Positions 1 through 10,283 of a DNA stretch of 64,000 nt are shown one piece after another; the first letter of the stretch is position 1; each line of letters begins with the position of its first letter. A program made the position numbers and the translations under genes. Location of the stretch: assembly GCF_905475465.1 (NCBI RefSeq), contig NC_062236.1, positions 9,310,001 through 9,374,000 of the forward strand. Direction: 5' to 3'. Origin of the DNA: Pieris napi (taxonomy: Eukaryota; Arthropoda; Insecta; Lepidoptera; Pieridae). The notes under the pieces are model-generated. The model did no database searches. It was given only the letters and a program-made list of their open reading frames with translations, and had not been told where the DNA came from.

Positions 1-409
1 GTAAAATATTGTAAATTGCTGTATGATTTTATGAATGGTACTAGCTTTTGCTCATGACTTTTCTCGCGTAGATAAATGATGCTAAGTCAGAAGCCTGGGG
101 CTTATCATGATGGAGCGGAGTAACAGTATGTGTATGTACAATTTTATCAATGAATAAAAAAATCTAACAACAGACAAAAACAACTAAATCAGTCGTGAAG
201 CAGTCATTTTATGATTTGGTATTCTGAAAAGGTTCAAATCATAAAATAACTGCTTCACCACTGAATTAAGAGCGACCGCCGATGCGAAAACCGCTTTGTG
301 AGTTCGAAAAGTGAGATACAGAATCGCAGGGCTGAAGTAAAAGTCGCGGTTCTTGACGGGACGTTCAAATATATATTAAATGAAACACTTTGTTTGCTGG
401 GGGTCAACT
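1..409. repeat. Exact 409-bp direct repeat, copy 1
   Basis: By eye this stretch is identical, base for base, to 3099-3507; after base 409 the two copies diverge at once. It has no ORF and no TG...CA ends, so it is not obviously an LTR. Because it starts at the first base of the window, its true left end is unknown. It contains a near-perfect hairpin, listed separately. It may be a recent segmental duplication, a dispersed repeat, or an assembly join. Confidence 0.85.
188..266 (+). ncRNA. Pre-miRNA-like hairpin, copy 1
   Basis: The 24-nt arm 195-218 (starting GTGAAGCAGTC) pairs with 235-258 (ending ACTGCTTCAC) with one internal mismatch, closing a 16-nt loop. The short flanks AATCAGT and ACTGAATT extend the stem. 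Arm length, single bulge and loop size suit a Drosha/Dicer substrate. It could be transcribed from either strand. I do not recognise a known mature miRNA, and a short palindrome from a dead TIR element is the main alternative. Confidence 0.4.
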
Positions 410-938
410 GATACACTAGTTAATTGCTATTTGTTCGCGTGACTAGAATCAGTCCATTTCCCCACAGAATACAATTGTTTATAACCTAGAATATCCTTAG
501 AGAGATGTTAAGGACACAGCTAATTATGATAATAATATGCTAACTTGTACTCATTTGATTTCCAGTGCCAAGATTTAAACGTCGTATTTGGTGTAATATA
601 TTTGTTTTAGTTTTGGAAACATAGTTAGAACTATCATTTATTAAATTTAAAGACTTATAATAAATAGTTGTACCCCAAAACGTTAAAGAAAAAGTTGTTT
701 CTACTAAGTATGATAGGTATATAATTATTGTAATTTAGAGCATTGTATATAAGAACAATTGACTAAAATAATAATGAAATAATAACTGGTAATTTTATTA
801 ATAAAACATAACATATTATAATGCAGTTGTTTGCAGTTTTTTCACGTTAATATTCGTACCCTCAGCGAAAACTAACCTCTCGAAACGGGCACACATAACA
901 CAACGTATGGAAATAATTAATGAACTGCATAGATTTAA

Positions 939-1081
939 GGCCGATTTACATTATCATTAGTGTTTAGGAGAGTGCTTTAGGATAGTACTTTAGTTGAAAC
1001 ATGTAAACGCTACGCTAAAGAACTTGCCTTTCAAGTTGTACTAAAGCACTCTCCTAAACACTAAGATAATGTAAATCGGCC
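939..1081. mobile_element. Short TIR element with TTAA flanks (MITE)
   Basis: The ends are inverted copies: GGCCGATTTACATTATC at the left is the reverse complement of the right end, and pairing continues inward to the block TAGGAGAGTGCTTTAG. TTAA lies immediately outside both ends. TTAA target duplications are typical of piggyBac-type elements, so a 143-bp non-autonomous piggyBac-like MITE is the best reading. TTAA is itself palindromic, so the evidence is not decisive. Confidence 0.7.
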
Positions 1082-1742
1082 TTAACAGACATTTTTAATT
1101 ATCCGTTTAGTGAATTGACAAAAGGTCTGCTTCATGTCAGTTCCTATACAAGAAATAGTCTTTTTGTAAATATTTTAATCTATTACTGTTTAATGTTGTT
1201 TTGTTAAAAATAAAAATAAACTTTCGCATCTGTGGTAAAGTTACTGATCCAGCAGCACGCCATAAAGTTATTTGTTTGCATCGTTCCGATGATGCTTTTC
1301 ATTAATAATTATCGCAATATAACTCATTTAGGGCTTCTATTGAAGAGTCAACTGCCACTTGCAGCCAGCACGAACAAACGATTTCGTGCCATCAACACGA
1401 TAAAATACGTAAAATCGAATAGAATAATAGTAATACAACGCTCTATATGTATTACTATAATATGAATATCGCTTCATAGGCATATTTGGAAATAAAATTA
1501 ATAATATTATAAAAGCAGGTTCGTGTAATAAACTGTGCCAAATATGTGCAACGCAAATCTTTATAAGCCATTGGAATAATATTACCGTATAAAAATATAC
1601 GAATACTATTATGCCTGCCTTCCACTGCGAGCGGAACGGACCCATTACGGACTCCGCTATACTAGTAACTATGATTTTCATAGTTACTAAGAGTAGGTAC
1701 AGTACAGTGAAAAGCTTAACGCCCAATTTTTATAGACTCCGA

Positions 1743-1995
1743 CTTTTTTTTTAAAGACAATTCACACCAATTGACCTAGTCCCATGCTAAGCTGGTGAAG
1801 CTTGTGTTATGGGTACTAGGCAACGGATATACAAACATATTATAGATAGATAGACATATAAATACATATTTAAACACCGAAGACCTAAGCAGAAAACCAA
1901 ATGCTCATCACATCGATGTTCGTCTCAGCCGGGGATCGAACCCGGGACCCATGGATTCGCAGTCAGGGGTACAAACCACTAGACCAATGAGTCGT
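1743..1995 (-). mobile_element. tRNA-derived SINE, family A, copy 1
   Basis: Read on the minus strand it begins with a tRNA-like head holding an A box (close to TGGTCTAGTGG) and a B box (GGTTCGATCCC). A body follows that contains a TATCTATCTATC run, then a short A-rich tail (T run at 1743-1753 on the plus strand). Copies of the same element occur at 5078-5325, 20425-20688 and 61951-62206. Confidence 0.85.
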
Positions 1996-3098
1996 TTTAA
2001 TTGCAAACACAATATAACAGTGTTGACTTTGCGAAATGAAGAAGTAAAAATAAAAGTAGTAGTCACAGGTAAGTTGAGTTAGATAATGTTTGTTGTCATC
2101 GTTTCTTAATTCTATTTCAATGAATGAATATTATCATATAATAATAATCAATGAATATTAGTAGGTACTTAAATTTCGTTTAATCCATTGTTATTAGTAA
2201 TCCAGTTATTTATTAGCCAAAAATATAAACCATTGATAATTCGGTTTTCTTTTAATGATATGAAAATCCTTCAAGCGATAGCGTATCAGCTAAATAATCT
2301 ATGGATTTGATAAGTAACTACTGTATATGGTTACCAATAAATTTAATATATATAAATAAATAATTACCCCCCGGCCAGAGGGTAACGAACGTAGACATAA
2401 CATCAAGGATATATATTTCTAAGGGAGATTCAGTGCGAACTAATAATACAAACTTTATTTATAACAAAATATGGTTGTGAGAAAATGAATCTAACGCTTT
2501 CCCCAGACTAGGGAGCTACCAAGTTATGGTAGAATTTTGATATTTAAAGATTTGTTTCCTGATTTTTGTCCGAGGCATAGTGCGAGACAGTCATCGCTAA
2601 AGTAATCGTATCGTTATTATATATAATATTTTTTAAAAGAGGTTAGTAACAGGTGGAAGTTGTGTCAAGTACCACCGTACTTAAACCATAGACATACGTG
2701 AGGTACTACTCTAATCTGTTTCTATTTCTACCTTTGTTTATCACCATTATTGCAGCGTAGTAAATAACATTAAAATATTTTTTTTGATATAGTCAACTCG
2801 AAATATTTGTGCTAAGATAGTTAGATAGTGCAATAATACCGTTTATTAAAACCTAAACATAACAATCAAATATATAGTATTTACAATTTTACTAACCCAC
2901 ATAGTAATAATGTATTTTTTAAATAGTTGTATTTATTTTACGTTTTTATTGTATTACTAAAAAAACTTTATCGCTGACGATGTAGTAAGAAACACAAGAG
3001 ACGACAAATTTCACATTTAAACCTAATTCTGATAGCGTATCGAATTTTATATCCATAAAGATATGGGCTATACTGTTTTGAGTAATATACAATATTTA

Positions 3099-3507
3099 GT
3101 AAAATATTGTAAATTGCTGTATGATTTTATGAATGGTACTAGCTTTTGCTCATGACTTTTCTCGCGTAGATAAATGATGCTAAGTCAGAAGCCTGGGGCT
3201 TATCATGATGGAGCGGAGTAACAGTATGTGTATGTACAATTTTATCAATGAATAAAAAAATCTAACAACAGACAAAAACAACTAAATCAGTCGTGAAGCA
3301 GTCATTTTATGATTTGGTATTCTGAAAAGGTTCAAATCATAAAATAACTGCTTCACCACTGAATTAAGAGCGACCGCCGATGCGAAAACCGCTTTGTGAG
3401 TTCGAAAAGTGAGATACAGAATCGCAGGGCTGAAGTAAAAGTCGCGGTTCTTGACGGGACGTTCAAATATATATTAAATGAAACACTTTGTTTGCTGGGG
3501 GTCAACT
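3099..3507. repeat. Exact 409-bp direct repeat, copy 2
   Basis: Identical to bases 1-409, offset by 3,098 bp in the same orientation. The left boundary is visible here (preceded by CAATATTTA). The right boundary is where the copies diverge, after GGGGGTCAACT. It carries the second copy of the hairpin. Confidence 0.85.
3286..3364 (+). ncRNA. Pre-miRNA-like hairpin, copy 2
   Basis: Identical to the hairpin at 188-266 because it lies inside the exact direct repeat. The arms are at about 3293-3316 and 3333-3356. If one copy is an expressed miRNA locus the other would give the same product. Confidence 0.4.
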
Positions 3508-4640
3508 TTCTTTAATCTTTTAAAATATGAGCTAACACTTACATAAAATTAGGGGTGTTGTAGTGGGGTTGCGACGCTAACAAACTTGGCTTATTTTATG
3601 TTTCTTAAATCTAAGTGACACTTCAATGCAAGTATAGTAGACCTTTTTGGACATTATCTGAAACTAGAATATTATATTCCATCTTATGAGTGTGGGAAAA
3701 ACGAAATAGCTTATTTTGGCATCAAGTGTGCGATGATTGCTAAAATTTGGTTTACGTTTCTAATTATTTACTAAAATATATATATGTAACTTTGTATTAT
3801 AAATATTTATATGTAACTTTTTTAACGAGATTTTCCTCGGATTATATTTGAAGTAGTAATTCACACATAGATGTAGGGTTTTTTTGTAAATTCTACATTT
3901 ACATCCGCCCTTGAATATATTTAAAAATATTTTACATGATTTAAAGTGGACTGCAACATAGTAGTAGTAGTTAAACTACTTTGTAACGAAGAATACTGTC
4001 TGCAATAAACTAATTTTCTATTCATATCATAAGAACTGAATGAACTGCTTTTAAAAATTAATCTTTTATTTATTAGTCCAAAAAATTACTAATATACAAT
4101 ATGTTAATAACCGTATGTCCAGTCCATATCTCTTACTTATCTTATCTCCTTGATATTGTAGTGTTTGCAATAGAAATCTCTTTTGCGTATATAAAGTGCC
4201 TATAAAATTTATTAATTTATATGCATATTTCTAACTGTAATTTAAATAGCGCAAACTATTCCTAGCATTATTTTATTACAATTTAATTAGTGATGCCTTC
4301 ATTGATATATTTTATTTGATCATTTAATTCCAGAAATTACTTATTTCTGGTGCTTATGTTTAATTTGAGACTTCTAAATGGCTATTCTGATTGTTAGCTA
4401 AATATACTTGATAATCTGTTACAATATACTTCTAGAGATATTTAAATAAACTCCAGAACCAGAAACTCGAGGAATTAAAGGTAAAAATATAATACTCGAG
4501 CGCTGTAAAGCACGACCTTAGTACTCGCGTACCCAAAAGACAACATTCAAACAATCTACAATAGATAAAAAAATTACGTAATAAATTGTTTTGTTCGCTT
4601 ACATGTCAGCGGTTCGTACATTAGCCCGACTCCAAGTGCC
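3508..4640. other. Non-coding AT-rich spacer
   Basis: AT-rich, without long ORFs or recognisable repeats. I see nothing to annotate. Confidence 0.6.
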
Positions 4641-4649
4641 AAAGTGTAA

Positions 4650-4985
4650 AAATAGTTAATTATGATAGAATAAAATCAGGTATGAATTGCAGGCTAAATT
4701 GCATGACTGAAAATTTCTTTCATTTATTCATTCTTAGTGAAAGTATGTTATCCCATTACCTAAGGGGTTGATTTTAGGTTTGGGTTGTACGTTTCCCTGG
4801 GCCCAAGAACCAAATTAAAAATAGTTACTTATGGTAGAATAAAATAAGGTATGAATTGGCAAAACTAAATTGGATATGACTGAAAATTTCATTCATTCAT
4901 TGATTCGCCTACTAAACGAAAGTATTTTATAATTATTGTAATCCCATTACCTAAGGGGATGGTTTTATTTTTGTGTTGGACATTA
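4650..4985. repeat. Two diverged tandem copies of a ~170-bp unit
   Basis: The block from about 4650 to 4800 is repeated, diverged, at about 4817-4985. Both contain AAAATAGTTA, GATAGAATAAAAT (or a one-base variant), GACTGAAAATTTC and CCCATTACCTAAGGGG in the same order. No coding capacity is apparent. Confidence 0.7.
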
Positions 4986-5077
4986 TGCTTTTATGCATTG
5001 ATCAGCGCTCGAAATTAATTGAATTCTTATAATTCCAGGGAAAGTGAGTTTTCATAAACAATAGTAATTCTTTTTTT

Positions 5078-5325
5078 GACGACTCATTGGTCTAGTGGAT
5101 AGTACCCCTGACTGCGAATCCATGGGTCCCGGGTTCGATCCCCGGCTGAGACAAACATCGATGTGATGAGCATTTTGTGTTGTGCTTAGGTCTTGGGTGT
5201 TTAAATATGTATTTATATGTCTATCTATCTATAATATGTATGTATATCCGTTGCCTAGTACCCATAACACAAGCTTCACCAGCTTAGCATGGGACTCGGT
5301 CAATTGGTGTGAATTGTCTTTTAAA
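5078..5325 (+). mobile_element. tRNA-derived SINE, family A, copy 2
   Basis: Plus-strand copy of the 1743-1995 element: tRNA-like head with A box TGGTCTAGTGG at about 5088 and B box GGTTCGATCCC at about 5132, TATGTATTTATATG body, and a tail ending in TTTTAAATAAATAAAAAAA. The anticodon arm is too poorly paired for a working tRNA gene. Confidence 0.85.
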
Positions 5326-5870
5326 TAAATAAAAAAATCTTATCTAAATGAATGTTATTCATAACAAGTATTTAATTTTGAACAAATGATGTAGCGTGAA
5401 AGACATATTTTATCTACTTTTAATACCAAAAGCGATAAAAGTATTAACGTTTAATAATTGACAAGTAGGGGACATTAAAATAAGACAAACCAGCGACTGA
5501 TTTATTAACACCCTCTTATTTATAAAAACTCAAGTAGAAATAGTACTGTCAGTTAAGTACTCTTTTGTCTATTACCGTCTGATTGTATTTGCGATTTAAT
5601 AAAAAGAGACGGCACGCGTTTCTTTTTAACTATCTACTTTAACTAAATATTTATTCTGTAGCTGTCGTCACGAAAGTGATAATTTATATAGGTCCGTATA
5701 GGTCACATACAAATAATAACCGTTATCACTTTTTAAACAAGATATTTTTGGGATAAATAAGGTACATTTTCATTTAAAATCAAAAGAATGCTCTTTGTAG
5801 ACTTATTTTAATTATCATTACGCTCAAATCTTTATCTTTTAATTGTAAAGATTAGCTAATAAGTAGGGTA

Positions 5871-6822
5871 GACCGAGGCGAATCGGATCACTTTTTCTTT
5901 GAGGTTGAGTAAATCATACTAAAGTGCTATATAATGTTATTTTTATTGATAGAATCGTAAGAAGTAACAATTAGCTATGCAATAAATATTTGAAAAATTA
6001 AATCATACATATATTCTCTTAATTAGCTATTAAAAACTAAAAAAAGGAAAATATCCGAATCGCCCCAACTCTTGGGGTGAATCGGATCGTGCACAAAATA
6101 TAACAAAATTTTAAGGTATAGTTTTAAATAACTTTGGAATCAGTAAAAATATATAATAATAAGATCAATTTTAATTATTGGCACATAATTCACATATATA
6201 TTATGGTCCTTTTTTCTGTTAGCTCGTGAACGGTACTGAAAAACTCTAAGCAGCTTTACGCAAGGTCAACTCTTTGTTCTGGTCTTAATTTACAGCCTCT
6301 TTCATTTTTTCTTGACACCATTCTCCGGTGGTCATGAAATAAATATGAATCAATAACCTCAAACATGTAATAAATCAGTTTAAAAGTATCATCCAATTCG
6401 CCCCTAAGGATATGATCCGATTAGCCCCATAATTAAGACTTTTGAAATAAATATTTTAGACGTTAACCTCTAAGATTATAGTTAAAAGCGAATTGGTTCT
6501 TCAATATTAACACCTTGCTTAACAATATAAACCAATGTAGTTAAATTTTAAGACAAATCCGTCATATGACACAAAGAAAACGTAAGTACGTAACCTTAGA
6601 TGAGCGCCAAATTGCGACACACACAAAAAACCGAGTGGCTGACGAGCGGTATTGCCACTGATCCACAAGCGCGATCGAAATACTGCTTATGTCGGGAGGT
6701 GCTCAGTAAATGGAGAGACACAAAACGCCGGTTGAGTGCGTTCTATGTGAATGTGATATTTGAATTATCAACACATTTCTTATTTTGATCCGATTCGCCC
6801 TGTGATCCGATTCGCCTCGGTC
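5871..6822. mobile_element. ~950-bp TIR DNA transposon, decayed
   Basis: The ends are perfect inverted repeats of at least 22 bp (GACCGAGGCGAATCGGATCAC and its complement) flanked by TA on both sides. The motif GATCCGATTCGCC or close variants recurs inside at about 6055, 6082, 6392, 6414 and 6787, so the subterminal zones are built from one repeated motif. Around 6568-6770 short overlapping frames (starting MTQRKRKYVTLDE, then LSKWRDTKRRL in another frame) look like a frameshifted remnant of a DNA-binding N-terminus. TA flanks suggest a Tc1/mariner/pogo relation (inference). Confidence 0.75.
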
Positions 6823-6829
6823 TACTATA

Positions 6830-9360
6830 CTTTAATAGTTAATTAGTTATTCATTTACAACCGTAACTCGGAACTTTGTGATACTCAAACACAGCTTTAC
6901 CCACTTACAATAATTGTTATTTTCTTAATGTAAATTATTATAAATATACATTGAAATACTATTTAATGAGGTAAACTTGTTTTTTAGTAATTATGTATTA
7001 TTCCAGTCTTTACACCGTCTGCGGAGAATATATTTGCTTAGTTAAGTAACAAGAATTTAAACTTATCTACAACTAAAAACTATTTATTATATTTTTTTGT
7101 AATGTATATAAGTATAATGTACTTAAATGGAGGAGGATCAAAAGATAAAAAATTATACTGAATTTAGCCACGTAGACAATTAAATATTTTTGAAGTGAAA
7201 CTTCTTTAGGAGCATAAGGGTAATTTACGGAACGTCATGCAGATGTGCAGCGTTTTTGTTGAAAGGGAGACAGCGATTGAGACCGATTTTGAGTGTGAGA
7301 GGGGCGAATTACGTTACAGAAATTCTATTTTTAAAATTAAAATTTCGTAAAGAGAATTTATATAATATTAGTATTTTATATTTTATGCAAGATAATTTAT
7401 TGAAATCTCAAATGACGAATTGTAAATTAAAATGCCACCTGTTTTTATTATCGAAGAAATAAATTTACAAAATTAAAATATTAAGTATTTGTATTAATTT
7501 TCGCCACTTAATATTTAAATGACAGTTAAATTCATTAAATCCCTAACATATATTCCTTTTCCCTCCCTCTAAGTCTCGGAAATCTAAAATTTTAGATTTG
7601 AATAAATATGAACAAGAGTTAAAAATTCGTTTACCAAAGACGTTTCACTTCTGACATGTGTACTTTGTACGCACGCACTTTTTTAAAAAATACTACCCTC
7701 ACTTTGATGTGGACGAAACTGTATTATTAACCATCGACACGTCGTCTTAAAATATACATACTCTTTAATTTATCGGAGCATTTTTAAACGTCTAAAATTG
7801 ATAACTTATAAGTTCCCAATTTCATGCAAATTAACGTTATCACAGATATTTAGAAAAAAGTTTCGTAACTATCTCACGTCATCAAAATTTAGAAGCGTCT
7901 TTGTTATCGTTCATATTAAAATAATGACTTACCAAGTGTCAAATTATTTTAAAGAATGTATTCACAATTCACTAAAAATTAATAGTGATCGTAGAACTTT
8001 TCTCAAATTATGTAACGTCTTTTGCCGCGTCCGACCGGTCACTGTTGAGATGTCAAAAGGACGCGCTCAACACCCGCGCGCTTTTCGTTCACTAGCCAAA
8101 ATTCGAACGTCACGGGCCGATGTCCACTGAAAAAAAACATTACGCAAACGCAAATTTTCAGTATAATGTTGCCGTATTGTTTCGTTTTTCGATATATCGT
8201 TTTATTTTTTATATACTTATCTAACTACCAAAGGAAGGGTAATTATATTCTTTTTCATAAATAGATAATATAATATGCTGATGTTTTTTATGTCAGCAAG
8301 TTATTTTTTCTTTATATTTTGAATAAGGCCTATAGTCATGATGATAATGGCTGAAGATGAATCGCTCACAGCAATCGCGTTTGATAGAGCATTATTCAAT
8401 TTCAAGATACGATTAGCAGACAAGATAAAAATTAATTTATAAACATACTTATATTTTCCAATACATCCAAGGTTCATTAACAATGTTAGCTTTAATAGAT
8501 AAAATTACGAAATCTGTACCGCAGGCGTAGATTACGCGCGGTTGAACAGAATTCGGGTCTGATGCTTGAATAAATTTATATCATACTTACAATATGAAAT
8601 AATATGGCAGACTTATCGTCTGACTTAGTCCTACTACATGTTGGTATAACCCATATTACGAAGGTGTAGAGTGTGCGGAAAAAGAACCAGCGAGGTGGAG
8701 ATGCGAAGTAGGTCTTTACAAATTAATAGGCTTTAAAAAGACTTTAAAACCATTTCAGATTACAACCTATACACATTCTTATTTCGTAATTTTTTTAAGT
8801 ATAATGATAATTTAAAAACCCGCTCAAACGCTTCTTTAAGAAAGATGGCTTCGTAGTTCGTACCAATCTCTATGACGTATTATGCTTGTAAAACGTAAAG
8901 GAATATGAAATTTTTGCGTGTTACTTAATCATCATTCTTCGATCTATATTAAATTACAATACATTATATGTGTATTATACGAAATTAAACTCCAACACAT
9001 TATAGGATTAGACAAGCGAATAAATATTATTTACATGATATGTCATTGTCGATTCACGTCACGACTAATTTGTGTCACGATACTGACGGACAAAAATAAA
9101 TTTTTTTTATAATGGGTTTTCTGATAAATTAATGAATTTTTACCAGTTACTCCATATCGATTTTTAAAGCCATGTTTTATACTTTAGGCTAAATATTACT
9201 TTATTTTTCAAACTCTCAAATTATCTATAGTTATGTACGCATTTACACAAAAAAAAAGTAATTATTATAAAATAACTGCTGTAGCAGTATAGAATAAAAT
9301 AAAGCGGTATAGAATTGGGTTTTGAAGTGTACTTTAAAGCCCACAAAATTTATCATTCCG
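6830..9360. other. Non-coding spacer with a small CpG-rich patch
   Basis: Mostly AT-rich. ORFs of 60-110 codons occur but look random. About 8025-8130 is much richer in G+C and CpG (for example CGCGCTCAACACCCGCGCGC) than its surroundings. It could be a promoter or first exon of a gene not otherwise visible, or part of a repeat. I cannot support a gene. Confidence 0.4.
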
Positions 9361-9364
9361 CCCA

Positions 9365-10006
9365 GGGGCTTGAGACAAAAACAGTTTTAAAGTGAAATTT
9401 TTATTACATCGTCTCAAACTTTTTCGTCTGTGTGTTGCATGTCGCGTGACGGTCGGAAGCAGAGTAGGGATAAAGTGAAAAGCGCTCGTCATAGCAGCCA
9501 AGGCCAATATGGCGGCGCCTATAGTTTTTTTTATTATGGCAAGCGTATAGACTATTATTAATTTGTGCTAGTGCTCCACGCTATTTTGTTTGTTTTTTAA
9601 TATGTGTATATAATCTAAATAATTGTTAAGTATTATGTATGCCCTACTCTATAAGACACAGAGTTCAATAAAAATATTAGTTGGAGACTTAGTCTACTTT
9701 TATTATTTCCCATTATCATTCCTATTTTCCAAGTATAAAATTAAGATTGATAAAGCGATTTTTATACCCTTAATGGAATATTATTCCAATTTTTTTTAGT
9801 TAAATGTCTATAATGTGAAATAAAGTTTCACTTTTACCGTGGCTTCATAAAACCACACTATCCTTTTTTTTATATGCATGACGCACTAACACCATACGAA
9901 TTTGTAAATGGTCACGTGACAAAGCGTCAGCTAATGTCGTTCTCATACAAATTCTTGAAGCGTTAGTGAGTCACGTCTTTGGAAAAGTGACTTTGTCTCA
10001 AGCCCC
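9365..10006. mobile_element. TIR element carrying a GTCACGTGAC site, upstream of the Pol I gene
   Basis: The ends are inverted: GGGGCTTGAGACAAA at the left and its exact complement at the right. The interior is non-coding and includes GTCACGTGAC at about 9911-9920. A shorter relative, with related ends and the same palindrome, lies at 48809-48933. It sits about 280 bp upstream of the POLR1B start codon. Classification to a superfamily is not possible from what is visible. Confidence 0.6.
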
Positions 10007-10201
10007 AGACTCTAGTGACAAGCACTAAGCAGTGACTATGATAATAATTTAATATAATGATATTAATTTATCCCTAATGGGAAAAGCAAAGGACTAAGCA
10101 GTGACTAATGTCTCGTGACAGAGACTTACTACAATTTGATAATAACAATTAACACTTGATATATGACAGTTGGATAAATAACAAAGTGTTGCTGTCAGGC
10201 A

Positions 10202-10207
10202 CACGTG
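10202..10207. promoter_or_regulatory. E-box CACGTG upstream of POLR1B
   Basis: A canonical CACGTG hexamer lies 77 bp before the POLR1B start codon. Myc/Max binds this motif and controls Pol I and nucleolar genes in flies and vertebrates (established knowledge). Its role here is inferred from position only. Confidence 0.4.
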
Positions 10208-10283
10208 TTTATTTGCGAAACTGTTTGTTTTCTTACAATTTCTATTTAAAAAAACAACCGAATGGTCTAAATATTTCAATAAA

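Larger units (their letters stand above)
410..3098. other. Non-coding spacer
   Basis: Apart from the TTAA-flanked MITE and the SINE described separately, this stretch is AT-rich, with stops in all frames. The longest ORF (about 129 codons on the minus strand at 1337-1726) has low-complexity, hydrophobic, non-conserved-looking content. No gene is supported here. Confidence 0.6.

Noticed and set aside
1337..1726. 129-codon minus-strand ORF
   Set aside because: Hydrophobic, low-complexity translation of AT-rich DNA; no splice partners and no homology I can recognise.
1..3507. The identical 409-bp repeats as LTRs of a 3.5-kb element
   Set aside because: No TG...CA ends, no primer-binding site or purine tract at the inner borders, and nothing retroviral between them.
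5085..5155. Functional tRNA gene
   Set aside because: A and B boxes are present but the acceptor and anticodon arms do not pair, and the head is fused to the same body in four dispersed copies: a SINE.
7798..8130. 110-codon ORF as a gene
   Set aside because: No recognisable motif, and composition like the surrounding spacer except for the CpG-rich end; more likely chance.
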